A stretch of DNA of 6,273 nt from Syntrophomonadaceae bacterium (GTDB lineage: Bacteria > Bacillota > Syntrophomonadia > Syntrophomonadales > Syntrophomonadaceae), in NCBI GenBank assembly GCA_031265005.1, contig JAISDD010000209.1:1-6273 (forward strand), in the 5' to 3' direction. Made by a program: the position numbers and the translations under genes. This document shows positions 1 through 5,310 of this stretch, one piece after another. The notes under the pieces are model-generated. The model was not told where the DNA came from. It did not search any database and saw only the letters and a program-made list of their open reading frames with translations. The first letter of the stretch is position 1; each line of letters starts with the position of its first letter.

Positions 1-1599
1 AAATACGCGTACGGGGTAACACTGTCTTTCAGGGCTGATGATGATTCGGGGGATAGTTACTCCCAGCGCCCGTCTGTAGTAACCTTTGAAGCCGCTTTTG
101 ATCAGGGAGCGACGACCGCTACGCTTTATGGGGAAGTGACCAGCCGCGGCAGCAGCAAGATCAGCGAATATGGCTTTTATTGGGGGACTAACAGCAATGT
201 TACAAACAAAAAAAGGGTAGGTACGGACAATATTTCCATAGGAGAAGATTTTGACACGACCATAAGCGGTTTAAACAGGTATACTAAATATTACTACCGG
301 GCTTATGCGATCAATGACGACGGCATTAGTTACGGTACATTAAGAAATTTCACCATAAATGAGTATGATGGAGGAAATAAAGCGGTGGTTACCACTCAGG
401 AACCCCAAGTCAGCGGAGACCAGGTTACTTTCCGCGGATATGTAAATGACCGCGGCGGCAGCAGTATCGACGGTTATGGCTTTTATTGGGGAACCAGCTC
501 CAATCCTACCAGCAGGCAGATAGTAGGAAGCTATATAGACGATAATGAAACTTTTCATTATACCCTGAGCAATTTAAAAGTAGGGACGACTTATTATGTA
601 AAAGCTTACGCTAAAAATGAAGCCGGCGAAGCGGAGGGTAAAGTTCTTAGTTTCCGCGCTGCCGGCAATGCTTCCATAACGCTGACTACACAGACGAATA
701 ATCTTTCCGGCGGCGGCGCTATTTTAATGGGCAGCATAGATAATAGCTCGGCGGACAGTACCGGTATAGAAGCGTACGGTTTTTACTGGGGGCCTTTAAA
801 CGGCGCTGAAACAGAAATCCGTCTGGGAAATACTATTGCGCCGGGAACAGTTTTTTCATATTTTTTAACCGGGCTTGACAATAGTAAAACTTATGTAGCC
901 AGAGCTTACGCCCGGAGCGCAAGCAATACCTACTTAGGAAACCAGGTCACTATAAACCCGCTGAGTACTGGAACATATCAGCCTGAGACCGCCGCCAATG
1001 AAGCGCCTAAGATCAATATTTCCTCCCCGGCTTCTAATACTTCTGTAAGCAGAGGCAGCGCGGTATTAATAAACGCTACGGCGCTTGCGGGAGGAAGCAA
1101 TACTATTGCGGCGATGGGATTATACGTCAACGGGGCCCAAGTGGCCCGGCCGGTAGGAGCAGTGCTCGGATATTCCTTAGATACGACAAATCTGCCTTTG
1201 GGTACCAATGTTATACGTATTACCGCGTGGGACGGATATAGGTCTGCTGAACAATCTGTCTACATAAACGTCACCAGCGGCGGCAGTACATCACCTGAAG
1301 TTGCGCCCCCGACTGGAGCCGCGCCAGTGGTAACGTTACAAAACCCAGCTAATTTTGAGATAATAAAAAGAGGAACTATAGTACAGATCAAGGCGGCGGC
1401 TGTTTTTGGAAACAATAATGCTTCGGGTAACGCGATGGGCTTATATTTATATGACAAACAGCTGTTGCGGGTGGAAGGAAACGGGTTTACATATTTTTGG
1501 GACACTTCTAATGTGAACCCGGGAAAATATGAAATTAAAGTTACAGGATGGGACGGACAGAGACAAGGGGATAAACTCGTTACGGTGACTATACAATGA
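1..1599 (+). CDS. Large FnIII-like / Ig-like repeat protein, probably extracellular (5' end outside window)
   Basis: The reading frame is open from base 1 to the TGA at 1597-1599, giving 532 visible codons. The GTG at 136 is an internal valine codon inside a repeat and not a credible start, so the gene begins upstream. In order, the protein shows the tail of one FnIII-like repeat, three full FnIII-like repeats (about window residues 26-119, 128-220 and 224-318) and two Ig-like domains (about 335-425 and 441-532) joined by a Ser/Pro/Gly-rich linker. No enzyme motif is visible. The protein ends at the last beta strand of the second Ig-like domain, with no LPXTG signal, SLH domain or C-terminal membrane helix. 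Any anchor or signal peptide must therefore be N-terminal and out of view. An adhesin, envelope or wall-associated scaffold role is inferred from architecture alone. Hand-counted 60-nt lines give 33/60 GC at 421-480 and at 1141-1200, against 18-24/60 in sampled lines of downstream genes. The stop lies 13 nt before maf. Confidence 0.85.
   Translation, partial: KYAYGVTLSFRADDDSGDSYSQRPSVVTFEAAFDQGATTATLYGEVTSRGSSKISEYGFYWGTNSNVTNKKRVGTDNISIGEDFDTTISGLNRYTKYYYRAYAINDDGISYGTLRNFTINEYDGGNKAVVTTQEPQVSGDQVTFRGYVNDRGGSSIDGYGFYWGTSSNPTSRQIVGSYIDDNETFHYTLSNLKVGTTYYVKAYAKNEAGEAEGKVLSFRAAGNASITLTTQTNNLSGGGAILMGSIDNSSADSTGIEAYGFYWGPLNGAETEIRLGNTIAPGTVFSYFLTGLDNSKTYVARAYARSASNTYLGNQVTINPLSTGTYQPETAANEAPKINISSPASNTSVSRGSAVLINATALAGGSNTIAAMGLYVNGAQVARPVGAVLGYSLDTTNLPLGTNVIRITAWDGYRSAEQSVYINVTSGGSTSPEVAPPTGAAPVVTLQNPANFEIIKRGTIVQIKAAAVFGNNNASGNAMGLYLYDKQLLRVEGNGFTYFWDTSNVNPGKYEIKVTGWDGQRQGDKLVTVTIQ
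76..954 (+). repeat. Array of three FnIII-like repeats with YGFYWG core
   Basis: Three tandem protein repeats lie at about 76-357, 382-660 and 670-954. Their YGFYWG cores are encoded at 169-186, 475-492 and 775-792, so the periods are 306 and 300 nt. The end of an earlier repeat (VTLSFRA) occupies the first 36 bases. Each unit follows the pattern xxTTQxxxxxxxxxxxG, then YGFYWGxxxN, then a GL/NL turn, then TYYxxAYAxN and a closing SF strand, which is the form expected of a beta-sandwich. The first two units also share 17 identical bases (169-185 and 475-491) and a similar CGCGGC-GCAGC lead-in at 145 and 451. The third is more diverged and has a longer loop before its core. This suggests duplication, the first two units being the most similar pair. 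Confidence 0.85.
1003..1596 (+). repeat. Pair of C-terminal Ig-like domains
   Basis: Two related domains start at 1003 and 1321, a period of 318 nt. Both open with AP-x-(I/V)-(N/T), then a P-A-N/S-x segment and an RGS/RGT turn. Both continue with an AMGLY(V/L) strand, a (L)DT(T/S)N segment, and an (A/G)WDG(Y/Q)R strand before the last beta strand. The form resembles bacterial Ig-like modules of the Big_17 kind (a strand describing a body or property, then a DTS-N-PG turn, then a xWDGx strand). The family name is a judgement from pattern memory, not from a profile search. The linker at about 1276-1320 is rich in Gly, Ser and Pro and probably flexible. Confidence 0.7.
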
Positions 1600-1615
1600 G
1601 GCCTTCGTAACATTG
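1597..1615 (+). promoter_or_regulatory. Weak ribosome binding site and TTG start of maf
   Basis: TGAGG at 1597-1601 is the only Shine-Dalgarno-like stretch before the TTG at 1613, 11 nt from its last base. It overlaps the TGA stop of the repeat protein, so ribosomes ending that gene could re-initiate on maf. The site fixes the start only together with the N-terminal alignment of the LASRSPRR motif. Confidence 0.45.
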
Positions 1616-2194
1616 CGGAAAAAAATAATACTTGCCAGCCGCTCGCCGCGCCGCATACAGCTTTTGACTGATTTAGGAGTTTCATTTACCGCTGTCGCTT
1701 CCGATGTCCCAGAAGAAATAAGAGGGTTGGAAAAGCCTGAAGCGGCAGTTATGAGGATATCTAAAGCAAAAGCGGAGGCGGTGGCTGAAAAAGAAACCGG
1801 CATTATAATAGCAGCTGATACTATTGTACAATGTCAAGATGAAATTATGGGCAAACCTAAAAATGAATCTGAAGCTTATCAACAATTGCGAAAGCTCAGC
1901 GGACGAGAGCATGTAGTACTGACTGGATTATGCGTCTTTGATGAAAAAAAAGATGAAGCCGAAGTGCAGTGTGAAACGAGCAAGGTTTTTTTTCGCAAAC
2001 TTTCGGATGAAGAAATAAATTTTTATATTTCCACTGGAGAACCGTTGGATAAAGCTGGATCTTACGGAATACAAGGACGGGGAGCTTTATTTGTAAACCG
2101 TGTTGAAGGTTGTTATTATAATATTGTAGGCTTACCTTTAACAAGACTCTATTTGATGTTAAAGAAGTGTGGAGTGGATTTATTAGGGAGATAA
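1613..2194 (+). CDS. maf: Maf-family nucleoside triphosphate pyrophosphatase
   Basis: Maf proteins hydrolyse nucleoside triphosphates to the monophosphate and pyrophosphate. They are thought to remove modified or excess nucleotides, and overexpression blocks septation in Bacillus. The 193-residue product has the usual family length and hallmarks: LASRSPRR at residues 7-14 (phosphate binding), AADTIV at 67-72 with the likely metal/catalytic Asp69, GKP at 80-82, LSGREH at 95-100, and GEPLDKAGSYGIQG at 142-155. The IQG form is the one I associate with the dTTP/UTP-type (YhdE-like) branch rather than the m7GTP (YceF-like) branch. This is an inference. The start is TTG, because the family motif begins at residue 7 and no ATG or GTG fits. 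Its ribosome site is weak (TGAGG at 1597-1601, overlapping the upstream stop), which suggests low or coupled translation. The gene precedes radC by 5 nt, as in other Firmicutes. Confidence 0.95.
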   Translation: MRKKIILASRSPRRIQLLTDLGVSFTAVASDVPEEIRGLEKPEAAVMRISKAKAEAVAEKETGIIIAADTIVQCQDEIMGKPKNESEAYQQLRKLSGREHVVLTGLCVFDEKKDEAEVQCETSKVFFRKLSDEEINFYISTGEPLDKAGSYGIQGRGALFVNRVEGCYYNIVGLPLTRLYLMLKKCGVDLLGR

Positions 2195-2202
2195 GCTTAA
2201 TG
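2185..2202 (+). promoter_or_regulatory. Ribosome binding site that sets the radC start
   Basis: AGGGAG at 2185-2190 lies inside the last codons of maf with a 9-nt spacer to ATG 2200. This favours the ATG over the in-frame GTG at 2167, and makes maf-radC translationally close (maf stops at 2194). Confidence 0.75.
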
Positions 2203-2886
2203 CCGGATTATTATGCGACTATTAAAGACATGCCCGAGGATATGAGACCGCGTGAAAAATTATTATTTCATGGCGAAACTCTTATGACGGATGCTGAAAT
2301 ATTGGCAATCATTTTAAGAAATGGGACTTTGAAGGTTAATGTGCTGACGCTGGCTGATCAAATAATAAATCATTACGGGAATTTACGTTCATTGAAAGAC
2401 AGCAGCGTCGAAGAACTTATGACGATAAAAGGAGTGGGCGAAGCTAAAGCCATTACCATAAAAGCGGCGTTGGAGTTAGGACGCAGAATAGCTTTAAGCT
2501 ATAGTAATAAAATGGCGATAAAAAACCCGGAAGATGTGAAAAATGCGGTTATGGAAGAAATGCGTTATTTTGACCGGGAACACTTTCGGGCTATGTACTT
2601 GGACAGAAAAAGCTGTTTGATCGTGATGGAGGATATATCTGTCGGAGGGCTGCACAGTTCCGCCGTGCATCCTAGAGAAGTATTTAAAACGGCGTTAAAG
2701 AGGAGCGCGGCTTCAATTATTTTGATACATAATCACCCCAGCGGCGATCCGACTCCCAGTCCGGACGACATAGAGGTGACCAAAAGGCTGATAGAAGTAA
2801 GCAAAATTATGGGGATTGATATAATAGATCACATCATTATTGGTGAAAATAAATTTTGTAGTTTAAAACGACAGAATTTAATTTGA
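2200..2886 (+). CDS. radC: RadC family protein (HhH plus JAMM/MPN domain)
   Basis: This 228-residue protein starts at ATG 2200, giving MPDYYATIKDMPEDMRPREK, which matches the canonical RadC N-terminus. AGGGAG at 2185-2190 sits 9 nt upstream. The frame extends back to GTG 2167, but that start would add 11 residues overlapping maf and has no better site. A helix-hairpin-helix segment with IKGVGEAKA covers about residues 73-96. The C-terminal MPN/JAB domain carries PREVF and a complete JAMM metal-site pattern H-x-H-x7-S-x2-D (H177, H179, S187, D190, in HNHPSGDPTPSPDD), with Glu145 the plausible fourth catalytic residue. JAMM proteins are zinc metalloproteases in many families. RadC was once linked to DNA repair, but the Escherichia coli radC phenotype was later assigned to recG, so its real role is unsettled. 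The position between maf and mreB is conserved in Firmicutes. Confidence 0.95.
   Translation: MPDYYATIKDMPEDMRPREKLLFHGETLMTDAEILAIILRNGTLKVNVLTLADQIINHYGNLRSLKDSSVEELMTIKGVGEAKAITIKAALELGRRIALSYSNKMAIKNPEDVKNAVMEEMRYFDREHFRAMYLDRKSCLIVMEDISVGGLHSSAVHPREVFKTALKRSAASIILIHNHPSGDPTPSPDDIEVTKRLIEVSKIMGIDIIDHIIIGENKFCSLKRQNLI
2818..2825 (+). promoter_or_regulatory. Candidate extended -10 promoter for the mre genes, inside radC
   Basis: The end of radC contains TGATATAAT at 2817-2825 (TG at 2817-2818 by the extended -10 rule, TATAAT perfect at 2820-2825). It lies about 86 nt upstream of the mreB GTG start. The segment at 2797-2802 where a -35 should sit reads GTAAGC and does not resemble TTGACA, so the call rests on the -10 alone. 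Such a site could arise by chance in this AT-rich coding sequence. If real, it would let mreB-mrdA be transcribed apart from maf-radC. Confidence 0.3.
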
Positions 2887-2905
2887 ATAAGGAGGCCATA
2901 AACTG

Positions 2906-3928
2906 GTGGTTTTTGGTAAGGATTTAGGGATAGATTTGGGTACTGCAAATACTTTAGTGCATGTTAAAGGTAAAGGCGTGGTACTCCGTGAGCCTTCTGT
3001 GGTTGCGATAGAAAGTGATTCGGGGCAAGTTTTGGCGGTTGGAGACGAAGCAAAAAGAATGATAGGACGCACTCCAGGTAATATAATAGCTATTCGGCCT
3101 ATGAAGGATGGCGTTATTGCTGATTTTGACATTACTCAGGCTATGATAAAGTATTTTATCAGCAGGATAATAGGACCGAAAACTCCATTCGCCAGGCCGC
3201 GGGTGATTATAAGTATCCCTACCGGTTGTACTACCGTAGAGGAGAGAGCAGTGCGTGAAGCGGCCATATCGGCAGGAGCTAAGGAAGCTTATTTGATTGA
3301 AGAACCAATGGCGGCAGCAATTGGCGCTGGATTGCCTGTACACGAGCCCACAGGGAATTTGATCGTTGATATTGGCGGAGGAACTACAGAAGTAGCTGTG
3401 ATATCTTTAGGCGGCATAGTTACCGCAAAATCTATTAGAGTTGCGGGAGATAATATGGATGAAGCTATAATTCAGCATCTTAGAAAAAATTATAACCTGC
3501 TGACCGGAGAGAGAACTGCGGAAGAAATAAAAATGTCCATAGGTTCGGCTATGTGGGAAGGCACTGAAGAATATTACGAAGTAAGGGGCAGGGATTTAGT
3601 GTCTGGACTGCCTAAAACCATAAAGATTTCATCGCTGGAAATACAAAACGCTTTAAGAGAAACAGTGGAACAAATTCTGGACGGCATCAGAGTATGCTTG
3701 GAGAAAACTCCTCCTGAGCTGGCGTCTGATATTATGGACCGAGGAATCATTATGGCCGGAGGAGGAGCTTTATTAAAAGGCTTGGATAAGTTGATAGGCG
3801 ATAATACTAATATGCCGGTATATGTATGTGAAGAACCGCTTTTGGCTGTTGCTAAAGGAATAGGAAAAGTTCTGGAAAACATTGAGGTACTGAAAAAAGT
3901 ATTAATAACTATAAAAAAACCTTTTTAA
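2906..3928 (+). CDS. mreB: Rod shape-determining protein MreB (actin homologue)
   Basis: MreB is a bacterial actin that binds ATP, polymerises on the inner face of the membrane and guides lateral wall synthesis. The 340-residue length is normal. Visible motifs are the phosphate-1 loop [11 protein letters not shown] (residues 8-18), [14 protein letters not shown] (21-34), the [11 protein letters not shown] segment (97-107), [10 protein letters not shown] (131-140, with the likely catalytic Glu), the phosphate-2 loop DIGGGTTE (155-162) and the adenosine loop [10 protein letters not shown] (283-292). All key positions are present. The GTG start follows GGAGG at 2891-2895, 10 nt away, and the N-terminus [10 protein letters not shown] is close to typical MreB. 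It lies 19 nt after radC and 18 nt before mreC. The protein could be one of several MreB-type paralogues (MreB, Mbl, MreBH). Its place before mreC and mreD favours MreB. Confidence 0.97.
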   Translation: MVFGKDLGIDLGTANTLVHVKGKGVVLREPSVVAIESDSGQVLAVGDEAKRMIGRTPGNIIAIRPMKDGVIADFDITQAMIKYFISRIIGPKTPFARPRVIISIPTGCTTVEERAVREAAISAGAKEAYLIEEPMAAAIGAGLPVHEPTGNLIVDIGGGTTEVAVISLGGIVTAKSIRVAGDNMDEAIIQHLRKNYNLLTGERTAEEIKMSIGSAMWEGTEEYYEVRGRDLVSGLPKTIKISSLEIQNALRETVEQILDGIRVCLEKTPPELASDIMDRGIIMAGGGALLKGLDKLIGDNTNMPVYVCEEPLLAVAKGIGKVLENIEVLKKVLITIKKPF

Positions 3929-3930
3929 TC

Positions 3931-3952
3931 AGGTGTTGATATTTATTTGTTG
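3931..3952 (+). promoter_or_regulatory. Ribosome binding site and tandem TTG starts of mreC
   Basis: AGGTG at 3931-3935 is the only Shine-Dalgarno match in the 18-nt mreB-mreC gap. It is followed by TTG TTG at 3947-3952. Spacing is 11 nt to the first TTG and 14 nt to the second, so the first is preferred. No ATG or GTG fits the frame, because the in-frame stop of mreB lies at 3926-3928. Confidence 0.55.
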
Positions 3953-4786
3953 AAAATAATTTTAAATAAATGGCTGGTATTCGTTTGTTTAATCGTGATT
4001 TTGTCAATTATAGGCGTAGCTTTCACTGCTTCTCAAAACACAAATAATGTTTTGGTGCGTACGGTTCGTTATGTTTATATGCCGGTACAAAGCGGTATTG
4101 ATGCTGTGCGCAATAATTGGCTGAACATTTATGATTTCTTTGGCAACAAAAAATTGCTGAATCAAAGGATAGCGGAGATGGAAAAAGAGCTGGACCAAGT
4201 TAAGATGGCTAATAATTCTTTAAACGAATATCGCCATGAGGCCCAAAGATTACAGACTTTATTAGATTTCAAAGACAGCAATATAGACGTTTATGATTTA
4301 GTAGCCGCCAGAGTCATTGCCCGTAGCCCTAATAACTGGACTAATAGCTTGACGATATCTAAAGGTTCGCAAGATGGAATTGCTGAAAATATGACGGTAA
4401 TAACTCCAGATGGATTAGTGGGCAGGGTGAACGCGGTGTTTTCCCAGAGCGCTGAAATTAGCCTGATAACTGATAATGAGGTTGCCGTTGGAGCGATTTT
4501 TGCCGAAAATAGAGATACTACCGGCATTGTCGAAGGAACTGGGCAAGATAATGGTTTGCGTATGGTGAACATACCGTATTACGCTAAAATCAATGAAAAT
4601 GAGACCGTACTTACGTCAGGCTTATCAAGTATATATCCTAAAGGGATAGTTATTGGGACGATAAGATCGGTTGAAACTGAGAACAAGGGGTTGCTGCTGA
4701 ATACAGTAGTCATACCGGCAGTTGATTTTAACCATCTTGAGGAAGTATTGGTCATAATAAATTATCATCCGCCCGACGGATCTTAG
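3947..4786 (+). CDS. mreC: Rod shape-determining protein MreC
   Basis: MreC is a bitopic membrane protein that links the MreB/MreD layer to the extracytoplasmic domains of PBP2 and activates the Rod complex. The 279 residues are of normal length. A single N-terminal membrane helix covers about residues 9-28. It is followed by a coiled coil at about 68-107 (leucine/glutamate-rich, around RIAEMEKELDQVKMANNSL). The double beta-barrel domain then runs to the end. It contains the family segments ARVIARSPNNW (121-131), TPDGLVGRV (153-161), SEISLITD-type (168-176), the GxVEGTG turn, and SGLSSIYPKGIVIGTI (224-239), which is a very typical MreC signature. Start and ribosome site are weak (TTG, AGGTG). 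The gene follows mreB by 18 nt and precedes mreD by 20 nt, in one operon. Confidence 0.96.
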   Translation: MLKIILNKWLVFVCLIVILSIIGVAFTASQNTNNVLVRTVRYVYMPVQSGIDAVRNNWLNIYDFFGNKKLLNQRIAEMEKELDQVKMANNSLNEYRHEAQRLQTLLDFKDSNIDVYDLVAARVIARSPNNWTNSLTISKGSQDGIAENMTVITPDGLVGRVNAVFSQSAEISLITDNEVAVGAIFAENRDTTGIVEGTGQDNGLRMVNIPYYAKINENETVLTSGLSSIYPKGIVIGTIRSVETENKGLLLNTVVIPAVDFNHLEEVLVIINYHPPDGS

Positions 4787-4806
4787 TATAAATGATGAGG
4801 TGAAAA

Positions 4807-5310
4807 ATGCGGCTGCTGATTTTAATCCTTTTACCTGCTTTAAGTTTGTTATTACAGTCCACATTATTTGGTTTTTATAGTATTTATGGAGTTATACCGG
4901 ATGTAGTATTGATTTTTGTCGTGGTGTTTGCTTTATTGCATAATTACAAACAAGCGACAATTTACGGTTTTTTTTGCGGTTTGCTGGAGGATTTGTATGT
5001 TGGAAACATGATTGGTATGAACGCTTTGGCGAAGGGCTTAACCGCTTATATAATCAGCAGTTTACAAGTACAAGTATTTAAAGAAAACATAATAGTGAGC
5101 GTTTTAGGAGTTTTACTAGGGACTATTTTCAATACCGCTTTAATCATAATTATAATGCTGACGGTCAATAAGCCGTTAGTGTTCAATGTGGATTTTTTAT
5201 GGAAATCGGGTTTTCAAATTATGTATAACATGGTTTTGTCAATTCCGGCTTATATATTTTATTATAATTCTACCCGTACCGGATGGCTTGAAAATAAAGG
5301 AAACGATTAA
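4807..5310 (+). CDS. mreD: Rod shape-determining protein MreD
   Basis: MreD is a polytopic inner membrane protein of the Rod complex that associates with MreC and supports lateral wall growth. The 167 residues are almost entirely hydrophobic, with likely membrane helices at about residues 3-21, 28-45, 49-66, 72-90, 95-118 and 131-152. The segment PDVVLIFVVVFALLHN (31-46) and the following GFFCGLLEDLYVG and MNALAKGLTAYI (70-82) match the usual MreD pattern. The start is ATG with TGAGGTG at 4796-4802 close upstream (GAGG spacer of 6 nt), clearly stronger than the mreC site. The stop TAA at 5308-5310 overlaps the mrdA start by one base, so the two are likely translationally coupled. Base composition is low GC here, as expected of a membrane protein. 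Confidence 0.95.
   Translation: MRLLILILLPALSLLLQSTLFGFYSIYGVIPDVVLIFVVVFALLHNYKQATIYGFFCGLLEDLYVGNMIGMNALAKGLTAYIISSLQVQVFKENIIVSVLGVLLGTIFNTALIIIIMLTVNKPLVFNVDFLWKSGFQIMYNMVLSIPAYIFYYNSTRTGWLENKGND

Noticed and set aside
136..138. GTG at 136 as the start of the repeat protein
   Set aside because: The frame is open to base 1 and codes for the beginning of the same FnIII-like repeat and the tail of a previous one, so translation starts upstream of the window.
1590..1595. TATACA as a -10 box for maf
   Set aside because: There is no -35 match at 16-18 nt spacing, and transcription from it would begin almost at the TTG start.
1579..1611. Inverted repeat GTTACG (1579-1584) and CGTAAC (1606-1611) around the maf ribosome site
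   Set aside because: The stem is only six pairs with a 21-nt loop and no T-run follows, so it is not a terminator. A control hairpin cannot be claimed on this evidence.
1260..1685. Minus-strand open frame of 141 codons crossing the repeat protein end and maf start
   Set aside because: It lies opposite two well-supported + strand genes, shows no recognisable domain and has no clear ribosome site. It is best seen as a shadow frame.
1944..1993. Homopolymer tracts A8 (1944-1951) and T8 (1986-1993) in maf, and T8 in mreD (4968-4975), as possible slippage switches
   Set aside because: The frames are intact, the tracts encode ordinary Lys or Phe residues, and eight-base runs are common in AT-rich coding sequence. 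There is no sign of phase variation.
2167..2169. GTG at 2167 as the radC start
   Set aside because: It adds 11 residues not seen in typical RadC and overlaps maf by 28 nt, whereas ATG 2200 has a good AGGGAG site and begins at the conserved N-terminus.
2954..3343. Minus-strand open frame of 129 codons inside mreB
   Set aside because: It is fully antisense to a canonical MreB, and its product is low-complexity, Ser/His/Tyr-rich and unrecognisable.
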